This document shows, in pieces, positions 47,720 through 58,939 of a DNA stretch of 64,000 nt. Under the pieces are notes generated by a model. The model ran no database searches. It worked only from the letters and a program-made list of their open reading frames with translations, and was not told where the DNA came from. The position numbers and the translations under genes were made by a program. Position 1 is the first letter of the stretch. Every line of letters starts with the position of its first letter. The DNA lies in the NCBI GenBank assembly GCA_037577475.1, contig CM075203.1:4977501-5041500 (forward strand), written 5' to 3'. The DNA comes from Chaunax sp. Z400 (lineage: Eukaryota; Chordata; Actinopteri; Lophiiformes; Chaunacidae).

Positions 47720-50300
47720 ATATGGACGATATACCATTTTCAATATGAAGCACCTTTTTGGATGCAACTACCAAAAGGGAAGAAGGATAAGCATCTACTT
47801 AATTAAAAGCAAACTTATGTCCCTGCTTTGAGAGAGAAATTCCAAAAACAGGCTTAATCTGCATACCCAGGGATCCAACTCTCCAAAAACATATTATTCT
47901 AATACAAAAATAAAGTTTTTATTAATGTAATTCTTGGTATAAAATGTTTGAAATTATGAAAGGCTTTGTTGAATTGAAAATGTGAATACAAATACATTCA
48001 GGAGAGCAAATATGTGGTGAAGTAAAGGTGAAAAGTATTCTTTTTCAGAGAAATAATCCAGTCATACTTTTGATTCTTTCATGCTTAAAGGCACATTTAT
48101 GAGCTACTTTGAAAGGAGTTTATCTCAAACGTGATGTATCATTTGTCTCCACCCGTCCAGATCTCAGCATCAATGAAGTTCAGGTGCGCATTGGAAGGCA
48201 AGACACAAGAGTACTGTTTTAAGTTTGTAGGATGAGTTATTACTCCCATCTTTGTGCCATATAACAATGATTTGCATGACAGGCCAGTAACGGTCGATGA
48301 GGTCACCAGCCGGGGGTTTAAAGCAAGACTGCTTATGTTTGAAGGTAATAAATATTTCCATGACAAGATGAGAGTAGAAATGACAGATGGTAAGAGGTAT
48401 TTTTTTTTCTTCCTCAATGCCATGTGTGTCTTCTATCAAATCTGTCCTTTGAAAGGGTGACCCAAGAAGTAAAGTGGTTCAACTCTGCCTCAGAAAGGGA
48501 AAAGGAAGAAAAAGTTTAGCTCTCTCTCTCACAGGGCTCTTTCATAACCATTAACAGTGTGATGACACCAACGGATATTCAGATTGATTTACCATCATCT
48601 GGGGGTCACTTGGCCTGCGCTGAAGTCTCCCATACCAAAGATTAATTTGCGTCCTTAATGAAAGGCTTCCTGCCCCAACATTTATTTAAACCAAAACCTA
48701 CCTATTTTATACATCACTTTGATTGCTTTAATGTAACACATATGTCATTGGCAGGGAATTAATCTAAAATCTCTAGCTCCGAGCTTCATTTTTCAAAAAT
48801 AATCGTGCCCCAAAAATCAATAATGCAGTTTAAGAATTGCTAAACTGTGAAATAAACTACAATTTGTCTGGAAAGTCTTGACAAAACCTCAATGTAATAT
48901 AGTAGAAGAGTCAACAGATTAGAAGGCATGACTCCAATAAAAAAACAAAAAGAAATTCCATGCAGTTACACCACTTATACCATCAGAGCTCTGTGTTAAG
49001 CAATTACTATCTCATAGTTCCATTATTGATGCTGACATATTCACCCTGTGGAGTAGCCTGTGAGGTAACATCAAAGAAGTCATCAGTGGTGACCCTCACC
49101 AGGCCAAGAGCGGAGGAGACATCAAAGCTACAGAATCGCTGTGTCCAAAGTTAGTCCACAACAACTGGCCTGATTAGCATGTCACAGGAAGTTGGAGGCC
49201 TCTATAATCAGCCTCCAAAGGTGATTACACCCCAAAACCCCCCATCTCCCAGAGCTGAGGCGTACGTGTGGTAGCGAAAGTCCCAGTCTGGCAAACAGGT
49301 CATTTAGCTCTCCTCGCAAAATAGATGTAGACACAGTGTGACAGTGAAGCATGAGGTTATGGTTTCTAATCATAGCTCCAGAGGAAGCTGACGAGTGGTT
49401 GAGAGAGAATGAGAATGGGGGTCGTTTGACAAGGAACGAGTGAGTTCCCCAGACTCGGTTCACCTTTGACCCTACAGGGATGATGACCCGTATTTTCCCG
49501 TGGTGATTCATTTCCTCTCAAACCCCAATACACCCTCCACTTGTATGTACACAAAACACATGCCTGTTGCTATGGAGAAAGCTGTGGATCTAGGCGGGAT
49601 GGGGAGGATGAATTTGGGCTGGGATCTATAGGAGGCCTCCGAGGATGTGCCATTAACCTTTAGGGCAAGAGCAGCGTAGGATGAAACTCATAGTTAACGC
49701 CTAGATTAGAGTCAATCCAGAGAATCGACATTTATATGGATTGAGGGGGAAGGCAAGAGAAGGGGGGTAATCTGTTGAATCTTGGCCAATAGTGTCAAAG
49801 AAAGGCCTTGAGGTGCAATTAAATGCACTAAGGCATGGAAGGAAACAGTTAATGGGGTAAAGACAGCACTAAAAAGAGATGTGTTGTCAGTGGTGCTCAT
49901 TAGTTCTGATCATGGATGTGACAAACATGATTGCTTTGAACCATGACTCAGAGGAAATAAGGATCAGAACAGTAGACATCGAGACTTTGATTTATATCAG
50001 ATTTAAGTCATATAATTGAGAACTTGAATGCCATGAGAATTCCTCAAACGATACTCCCTCGTCGCTGTCTTGGTTCGAGACTTTACAGCAACACTATTCA
50101 AGTCAACAACCAAATAAACAAGATTTGACAGTGATGGGCCGGCCTTGCATACTCACTGAATTATTAAGCCTCTGCATCACAGAGACTCAGAATCAGAATC
50201 TCAGCTTGATGACAAGACTTTAGACTTGATTTTTGAACTTTGCCAAAAATTCTATGATACTAATGGCCAGTTTTGTCTTCTTGAAAAAAATTAAGATTCT
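47720..50300. other. Non-coding, nothing recognised
   Basis: AT-rich sequence with no frame above 109 codons and no recognised repeat. Confidence 0.5.
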
Positions 50301-50302
50301 TG

Positions 50303-50570
50303 AGGTCCACTTATGCTCTACGTTAAAGACGGATACGAGGACGGACAGAGCCTTCTGTACATCGCCTTCCGTACATCGTTACCTCCGCTTTTGCCGCTTT
50401 GTATTTAATAGGTACATTATCACAACCTACTTTGGCCATCGCCATATTTGTTGTTGTCGAAACTTTTGAAACTTCACTGCCCCACTGCGGTTGTATGTCT
50501 ACATAGACAACATATGGTAGTTTGTGCGGGTCTACAGATAGACCATTTGTGGATGGACGTATCCATTTAC
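50303..50570. repeat. Possible interspersed repeat, copy 2
   Basis: Shares AAAGACGGATACG (50325-50337) and neighbouring GAGGTCCA, GGACGGA and TTCCGTACATCG with 4805-4865. The boundaries and class are unknown. Confidence 0.35.
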
Positions 50571-50574
50571 TTAT

Positions 50575-53075
50575 GTAGAGGGAGCATAAATGGGCCTGTA
50601 TATATACTGTTGATAATGGCCGATTCTTTCTACAAGCTCCATGTGAGGCTGAGCCCCCCCAAATTATCCATTAATGGCATAACATTCCAGTTGCAATCAG
50701 GAGCAGAGGCTCTGAAGGCCATGCAGTGGGAGTTGGCGTGAGGAAGCGCTTATAACTTATATGAGAAACAGACAAATTAATTCTCGATCCTCATTCTAGA
50801 CATGCATCATCCTCCACTGCCATAAACTTGGCTGTGGTGAAGATTTAGAGCTGCCTAGAGCGCTCCGTCGAACACAGCTTTCCTTCCTAATTGTCTGCAT
50901 GGCCAAGACCTTGACCAGTGCTTTTCTTTTTTGAAGAGTCTAAGATCTACAGATTGATTACCAGTGCAAGGCTAATAATAACACAAACTCCTCACTCTTG
51001 GTTTACTGAGGGGAAGACAAGACATTACTCCTGATGGTGGATTTGCAGGAAAGCCAAAGTAATTAAATGATTTTCCACTGAATTAAGATCTTTGCCGAAG
51101 AGAATACGTCAAATTAAAATGGAGCAACCTGGCTTCAAAATGGAATCTACTGTCAATATGCTGCCAAAGCTATACAGAGACATTTCTTATTCACAGATAG
51201 TCGCAATAGTTCTTTTACATGCACATTATTTAAGTGATAATCTGTCTTCAGTCTTCATAACAGAGATGGAAAACAAAAGCTTTGCTTTGCAGAATGAGCT
51301 CATGCAGCGGATAATATATGCTTAACCTAAACAATATGTCCTCATTTAACACATTTGTTGATCTGTTGTTTTCTCCATTGATGCTAATGTTGTTGCTGCT
51401 GCTGCTCCACATTCATCACATCGCAGAAAAGCCCTGCTTATGCACCAATTCAGTTAGTGGGAAGCAGCAGCGGATATGAGCCAAGGTTATGAACCTGAGG
51501 ACATCAGCCCCTTCCGATAACATCCGGCTGTTGTCTGTCCTTGGCCAAGTCCTGCCCAAACAACCAAGGCTGCGATTGAGCACAATGTCTGATGCTAATA
51601 TTGTCAAGGTTGAAACATCATGTTCATAACAGGGACATTTATAACCAGGAAATTGGAGGGAACAAGAAAAGCAATCAAAGAAAGAGCTATTTTTTTCATA
51701 AAGACAGTCATTAGGTGGAGAGACTGCAGACACTGCTATTGCCTCTTGGAATAAATTTTATTTCCTCCTTTTGATTCCGAATGGTTCTCTGAAATTTCAT
51801 TTTGGCTCAGGAATAATGGAAAGTAGGTGAGAGCTGGGATTGTGGAGGGAGAGGAGGGACATTGGCTTGTTGAGTGGAACGTGATTTAAGTCTCAAGCTT
51901 GCCTCACATGTACTCACTTATAGCGTCGATAACATGCTGTGTTTGGTGCATTCCATGGAGGCAGACTTTGGAAACAAATAGCAGCAAATAAATATCAGAA
52001 AATGTACATTTCTTAATGCTGTATGTTTTGTTATTTTTTGCCTCATTTAGCCATCTATTAGGTTTCTGAACTCAAGCAACCCTGGTGAGTTTCATTCATA
52101 AATATTTTTGATTAAATGGTTGATATATATTCTATAAAAATGTCTGAAATCATCTAATTGAGCCCAAGGTATGCTGGAAGATATACTTAAGCTCAAGTTT
52201 TGCAGGGCAGAGGCTTGAAAAAAGACACTTTTTAATATTGAAATAGAGGCTTTCAATGGCCGATTTGATGCCATTAAGTAATGTTTCCCAGCAGAGAAAA
52301 ATGTTCCCCTCAGGCGCCGCATTTTTGCTGCAATCTGGCTGATTAGATGAACTAGGCTGGTATTTATGAGGATGGGGTGTGTTTGATCTATTGGCTTCAA
52401 TACATAAGGATGATGGAGAAAGGGGTGGAGACGGAGGGAGTTGGTAGGAGCGGGCAGAGGATGCATCGAGAAGAGACATCCATCCAAGTATGCCAGAAAA
52501 ATGACAAAAAAACTGTAATCCTTTATGAATGAGTGAGAGAGTAGAACAGGAGGATGCTGCAGATGATCGGGATTAAAAAAAATAAAGAGGGAGATAGGGG
52601 AGGTTGTGAGAGAATGAAAAAGGTAAAGAGACAGAGGGAGAGGGGATGAGAGGGTGAGGTAGGTGGGAAAGCACAGGCTTCACTCTCATTACAAGTCACT
52701 GAGGCAAAGGACAGCTGTGGCTCCTGTTACTGCTGCACCATGTGTCTGATTGCACGTTATTACACAGACGCCACACCCCCGTCATCATCAGTCACTGCGT
52801 CTCCGAGTCTGTTTAACTTGGGTTGTTTTTTCAGGTCCATCTCCTTGTCCCCCCTTGACCCTGCTTTAAATTCCTCCTGCTGTCTTTGTCTATTTTGTCT
52901 GTTTCACTTTTTTTTCTGACTCATTTCCATCCTGTTTGGCGAGGACAGGATCCAGGATATCGATACGATGCTGTGATTCATTACTCATCGGACACCTTTG
53001 CTTTTTCCAACTCTACTTTCCTGCACATGAGGCCCATTTCCATACCTCCTGCACTACAGATTGTTCTGTACTTGC
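50575..53075. other. Non-coding; one candidate conserved patch
   Basis: The sequence at 52140-52345 (CTAATTGAGCCCAAGG, GATGCCATTAAGTAATG, CTGGCTGATTAGATGAAC) is complex and motif-rich. The sequence at 52570-52680 is purine-rich. The sequence at 52940-53010 (GGATATCGATACGATGCTGT) resembles part of a fish repeat, but weakly. Confidence 0.45.
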
Positions 53076-53079
53076 CAAG

Positions 53080-53269
53080 ACTTAAAATCTTTACTAGGTT
53101 TTTTTTTTAATTCAGCCTTATTTCAAGACTAACCAACTTATTTTAAGTTTTCTTGACAAGTAAAATCATCTTGCTGCATGGACAGATCAAATTTCACTTG
53201 TATTAAGCAATTTTCTCCTCAAATTCAGTGTTTATTTCTTGTATTTTCGCTACTCTTTTTTGCAGTGTG
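53080..53269. mobile_element. MITE-like repeat with TTTTTTGCAGTG end
   Basis: The alternating CTTATTTCAAGAC, TTTTCTTGACAAGTAAAATC, CTTGTATTAAGC and CTTTTTTGCAGTG motifs fit a large fish family of non-autonomous elements whose terminus reads CACTGCAAAAAA. The right terminus is visible at about 53258-53269 and the left is decayed. No coding capacity. Confidence 0.5.
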
Positions 53270-53274
53270 CTCCC

Positions 53275-56200
53275 TCAGAATGCTACCTCCGGTGGTCTCC
53301 TCAGCGTGTGTTTGCATTGCACAACCACCTCCTTGATTAAGACTGGTCCAAGTAAAAGCACAGCCTTTTTTGCTTTGCACCCCTGACCCCCCCTTAATTT
53401 TTCACTTCCCAGAACAAAAGACCATGCATAAAACAGCATGCAGTTAACAAGCCAGACATTTGATAAACAACAAGCTTCCAATATGTCCCCTAGCTATTTA
53501 TGATGTATAAATAAGTTGCAAAACACCATTAATTAAACATAGGGGTTTACTGCAGCAGCCTATCTCTGCTGCTGGGTAATAGTTTAAGGGAAGGAAGCTG
53601 TTAAAACAGTGCCACCAACAGTGAGGACCCAAGACACAAAGGGAGCCCACACAAGCTGTAGGTTGTCTGCCCCACGGACACTGAAGCCCGTCACTAAGCA
53701 TGAGTGTTTACATGCATTCCTGACTGGGATGCATCCATTTCACCGTTGGAGCAACTATGTAGAAACCCAACCGTGTGGAGAAACACGTGACAGAGCAGGC
53801 TCCCTCACTACAAAGTCATGCCAAGTATATGGAAAAATGGATTACATCACATGGTCACTACAATGAGCCATAAGCCACGTACGAAGAGTCAAATTTAGGT
53901 TTGCTGAACTCTTCTTTATTCAGCACAGCTCCATTAGCTACAGTAAGATAGCTAAGTGTCAACCACAGTAAAGCTGCAGGGCTGACTTATGAATGTGTGC
54001 TTATTGGAGGCTAGCTAGCCAGCTGAGCATTAGGGCAGTACCAGTTGTATTCAGAATTGAAATTGCAATTATCTCTCTGATTTTCAATTAACAGTATAGT
54101 AAGTGGAACAGGCTCCCACTTCAGGAAGGGGAAATTCATAAATCATAAAATCATAAAATACAGTGTCATCTATCTCATTGGCTCGTCATCATCTCAGTTA
54201 TAATAATTAAACAATCTGGGTTGTCTTTAATGATGCAAAATCATATAAACTAGCAAGCTGGGACCCTATAATATTGATGGCAAATAATCTGAAAAGTAAT
54301 GTAAAGTAAGAATGCAAATGTATAGAGTGCAAATACAAAAAAAAGAAGAGTGAATATTATCATTAAAGTGTAAAAACCAAATGTGCACAACACACCATGC
54401 CAGAAATCTAACAGAATAATGGTAATATTTATAAATATCAGCATAAAAATACATTTAAACTGCTAAACAATAATGTGCAAATACAAAATATACATGCACA
54501 TATCACCAGTGAAACCAAATCTGTAGGGCAACTCATATGGTTTGCAGGTTAGTGATATTGTTAAGAGACATAACACTTATCTCTCCTCCACATCTGAAGC
54601 TTGAAAAGCGGTGAGTGTCTGCTCATCTCCAAAATAGCCTCCAACAGGGCCAGGGTTAGGAGAGAAAGGATACCAGCCCGGCCACAACTAATCATCATGT
54701 GATGAATCATTTGAGCTGAAGCCCTTAACTGTGGCTAAAGGATCACAGATTGCTGCTCTTGTCTCTTGGGGCCCCTACATCTCCTTGATTTACTGTACAC
54801 GGGCTTAAAGTACAGGCTGTGCTTTCTGATCTACTGTACCGTATTTCCAAATCCATGTGGGTAACTGAAGGTGGACTTGACAGGGGAAAAAGCAGATTTT
54901 AAAATGCAACTCTTCAGAAGCAAAAGGAGAAAAAACATTAAAGTAGAAATATAAAATGTGACAATTAGCTTTTAAGGGGCTGCGTTGTCAGCCCAAATCT
55001 GTCCTTCAGCAAAACCTTTGAAGAAGACAGAAAGAGCTGATCGTGAAATACTGAGCAAGTAGGAAGCATTAGTATGCAGGATATTTTGCATTTGTTTTTT
55101 TCTGGTTTTATTGAGTTAAGACCATTTGTTAAATTATCTGGCCTGGTGCTTTCACCTAAAGGGGTTATTCTGCGAGGTTTCCAAAAAAAAAGAAAAAAAA
55201 AGACCTTACTTCTCTCTGTTAATGATTAGGGGACACTGTGATACATGTACACAGAACCATTAATTCACCATCGAGGTCGTGTAGTGAGACGAGATAAACA
55301 GCGGATGGAGACGTGCTGACGCAAAGCCAAGATCATGAGCAGCTCTGGCAGCAGATCGGACTTTGCTGCCGTACCTTGCAGTGTGCGCCAGCTGCGAGAC
55401 GGTAGCGTTGACAGAGCTAAAACCTACGAACCACTAAGTGGTAAGGTGATGCTGGGCCACTGGCTGAAATGGAAACTGCGTGCAGGGTAAACATTTACAC
55501 AGGCTTGATGAGACCTCTAGCATCTGGCATGCAGCCCGAGCCACATATTCCAATCACATGCTCCACGCCTGCATGCTCCCCCATGCTGTGTGCTAAACAC
55601 CCACTCTGGTGCAGTGTACCCAATTGATTTAACCCCAAAAGGAGCAAAAAAAAAAAGTTTAATTATATAGCTTTGGCCACCGTTTAGCTGAAACAGTAAA
55701 GCTAAATCCTCACTGTGTTGATTGCCTGAGGAGAAGAACGAAATGAGTATGAGGTAGAGAGATAGAAGTACTCTCCAAATTCTGCAATTGGCATGAGAGA
55801 AGGTTACATTTTGGTAATTATTTAATGGCACGAAGGAGGGAAGCTGGAGGCTGCCTGACAGCCACTGACAGACAGATGCTGTAATGGCAGATTGACGAAA
55901 ACTAAATTTGCAGCAACACGCAGGCCTATTTATTTCCCACCCTCAGGCTTTCGAAAAAGATTAATTAGATTCCGTTGGTTTTAGGTTGAGGGTTGAATCT
56001 TTGTGGCGAGGAGAGAGTACGAAAGTGAGAATGAAAAGCCGAAAAATAGAAGTAGCCATTCCAACGGAGGGAAGAGACTGTTTGTGTTCTAAATAAAAAA
56101 CTTTATTTCCTCAGAATGAAAGGAAGTGACTTGATGCGAACGTTGTGTCTTATTTGTTGTGGGCCGTGCCCTTTATGTGGACTCCCAACATCCTGCTCTG

Positions 56201-57770
56201 AGCTCTCATATATGAAGAGAAAACCACATTACTAGATTTAATCAGGGACAAAGAAAATTGGACAGCCACTCAACAGCTTCCCTTTCTGAACCATGAAACA
56301 CTCAATCTTTGCGTTGAACTCAGTGGCATCAACGTGAACATTACAGCAGCATTGCAGCTTCTTTTTTTTTTTTTTTACTTTGGATTCCCCATCCATGGGT
56401 GATGAAAATGTAACATATCTTCAAGTCTCAAGTGGGTTAATATAGCAGTTTGTTTTGGACACAGGCCTCAGTGCATCACTGTACATCAGCAGAGAATGCA
56501 CAGGCTTTGTCTTTGTTCTGCAGCTCTCTCAGTATTACTCACTATCTGATGACTGAATACTGGCTCAGGCTTTTGTTGGCAGAGAGACACTTAAGTCTGG
56601 AAGAACAGCTAATCTATCACAGAGTTGTAGTATGATGTAAGGCAGAGTTTTAGAAGGAACTGATAGAGGTGTTGTACTCATGCCACATGAGGTTTCACCT
56701 TAACTGTCATGCAAAGCTGGAGTGAATGAGTGTATCAGGGGAAATAAGTTAAATGGATTTGTGCTGGAGTGTGCATATTGTATGCAAGCATGTGTGTGTG
56801 CATGTCTGGGAGCTAAAAGACTATCCAAATGGTATGTCTGTTTGTGCACAAGAGTATGCATTTAAATGATAACATGCTAAATATGTGAATTCCACAGTGA
56901 AGAATTCTGCAAAAACACATGTTGAGATTGTATCTAATTTTAGCAAAAAAATCCAATATCCCTCATTTTTTTTATCCGACTACTAAAATTTATGTTACAG
57001 TCAACCTGAGAGCTCAAAACTCACAAGACAGGCGCTTGGATTTACAGCACAGGTCTGTGATGAGGCGGCTGGGGTAAAGGTATTAAACCTGGGCAAGCAG
57101 AGAGAAAGAGGGGGGTTGGGGGCAATCTGATATGGGGCTTCCTCTAATCAGCCAGAGGCTCCACATTCCCTCAGGCAAACAGGATGCAGAAAAATCTTAG
57201 AAATCACTCCCTATACGCTCAGGAGAAGAAGAGAGAGGGAACAAGGGAGACGTAAAGTGGGTGGGGGCGGTTAGACAGCCAGGGGCATCTAAATAAACAC
57301 GAACCAGATGCAGAACATGTAGAACATGTGTGTGAACATGAAACAGGAGTGTGTGGATAAGGGCTTTTGGTAATATGTTTACGGCACATGGGGCTGACAT
57401 GTCTGATGATACGGGGTGTGCGCTGTTGCACTTTTATCTTTGCGAGGGCCAATTTGACCTTGGGACACATTGTTGTAACACAGTGGAATGTGAGAACATC
57501 TTGTTTGATGGTTGAGAGTTGGTTTTATGGTTAAGGTCAGAGTCACATTTATTATCAGCTGGGGGGAATCCAAATCCTCCTCCGATATCCTCTGTGGTGG
57601 TTTGAGTTACGGAACCTGATTCGGTTGGCAGAATTCCTTTCCGTCTCGACGAGACGACCTCTTTGGAGAGTACTTATTTAACTAATATGCCTTTTCTCCA
57701 CCTCTTTCTCAAAGGCACCAGACACTTATATGTCCGTTCATGCGTCTGTGTCAGGGGTAACGTAGACCTG
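53275..57770. other. Non-coding, nothing recognised
   Basis: Contains A-rich runs at 55184-55203 and T15 at 56362-56376. No frame exceeds 104 codons. No RNA gene or exon was recognised. Confidence 0.5.
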
Positions 57771-57844
57771 AGCGCTGCGACACTTCACTCTTAACGGCTT
57801 CACCTTGATCTGCTCTGGCTGGTCTTGCGCCTAATTTGTACGTC

Positions 57845-57875
57845 TGCCAAATGAATAAATGTAACATTTGTGGCA
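57845..57875 (+). mobile_element. SINE-like tail remnant
   Basis: GTCTGCCAAATGAATAAATG, followed by TAAC, closely resembles the 3' tail of common fish SINEs (GCGTCTGC, AAATGAATAAATGTAA). The body upstream is not recognisable, so only a remnant is claimed. It lies about 110-135 bases upstream of the 28S fragment. Confidence 0.4.
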
Positions 57876-57980
57876 CAACTGATTGTTACGAGCTGGGGGC
57901 TGTGTGTTCGTGTGTTTAACCTATAGAACACAAAGACGAACCGTAAAATAGACTAAGTGTGAGTTTTTGTGCAGAAGCTG

Positions 57981-58301
57981 AGAGGAAGGCACATCACTCC
58001 GTCAGGAAGGTGGAGCATGAGTGATAGGATGGAAAAGATCTGGTCAGGGCGAAGCCAGAGGAAACTCTGGTGGAGGCCCGCAATAGTCCTGACATGCAAA
58101 CTGGTCATCCAGCCTGGGTTTAGAAAGACTAATTGAATCATCTAGTGGCTGTTCCATCCATAGTTTTCCTCAGGACAGTCTCACAGTTTTATCTGGTAAA
58201 ACCGATGATTAGAGGTCATGGGGCCGAAACGATCTCAACCTAACTCTCAAACTTTAAATGGGTAAGAAGCCCAGCTCGCTGACTTGGAGTCGGGGGTGGT
58301 T
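57981..58301 (+). pseudogene. 28S ribosomal RNA pseudogene fragment
   Basis: From about 58008 the sequence follows nuclear 28S rRNA in order: GGTGGAGCATGAG, CAGGGCGAAGCCAGAGGAAA, CTCTGGTGGAGG, GTCCTGACATGCAAA, GAAAGACTAATTGAATCATC, TTTCCTCAGGA, CAGTTTTATCTGGTAAA, GATTAGAGGTCATGGGGCCG, AAACGATCTCAACC, CTCAAACTTTAAATGGGTAA and GAAGCCCAGCTCGCTG. Many differences from the conserved rRNA are CpG to TpG or CpA (for example GACGTGC to GACATGC and ATCGAACC to ATTGAATC), the decay expected of a methylated dead copy. Small deletions are present, for example between AAAGATCTGG and CAGGGCG. About 300 bases of a roughly 4-kb RNA remain. The left limit (57981-58008) is uncertain. The fragment is isolated, with no 18S, 5.8S or spacer nearby. 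Confidence 0.92.
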
Positions 58302-58493
58302 CCAAATAAAATCAGAACCTGTTCCATGTCTGGATGCATTCCTTAAATTGACATCATCAGACCAGACACTTCCTGAAAAGCTGCATTCTTAATCATTCAA
58401 CCTGGTTTTCATTAGATAATGATCAGACAATTCCAAAGTGAAATAAGAGTAAACTAAAATAACTAAAATAAGTCTGAAATGCCCAGACTTTTA

Positions 58494-58935
58494 GCCAGCT
58501 AGACATGGAAAGCGTCTGTCAGTTTATTATAATGTTACGTTTCAGCCTAATCACATCTAGCCTTTGATATATGATTGAGAAAATCTTTGCTGAGTGATCT
58601 CCTACAGAAATAGAGGCTACTGGGGTAAAAGCTCCTCACTGCTGCTGCCTCAGTCCTTGTTGTGGTTCCTGACGCCAGACCAGAGAAGATCTGAGCTGCT
58701 GTCACAGAGCGAAGAAGCAGATAGACAGACCGAGACCCATGACTCCAATTTCTTTTCTCTCTTCAGTTCTGTTTGCCTGTTTTCCTCTGAGGTTAGCTTT
58801 AGAACTAATAATGATGTCACTGGTAAAGTAACAGCTACCAAGCAGATAGAGACAAATCTGCTGATGAGTGCTGCGGCAAACAAGCTACTATTTCGTGGTA
58901 GTTGCAGTACTTGGATTGGAGGGTGTGGTGTGCAT
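58494..58935. repeat. Probable interspersed repeat underlying the longest ORF
   Basis: The text CCAGCTAGACATGGAAAG, CTTTGATATATGATTGAG, GTTCCTGACGCCAGACCAGA, CTCTGAGGTTAGCTTTAG, GATGAGTGCTGCGGCAAACA and AGCTACT matches a fish dispersed repeat as I remember it. The 237-codon minus frame (58650-59363) and a 142-codon plus frame run through it, which argues that neither is a host gene. The class is not determined. Confidence 0.45.
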
Positions 58936-58939
58936 GTTT

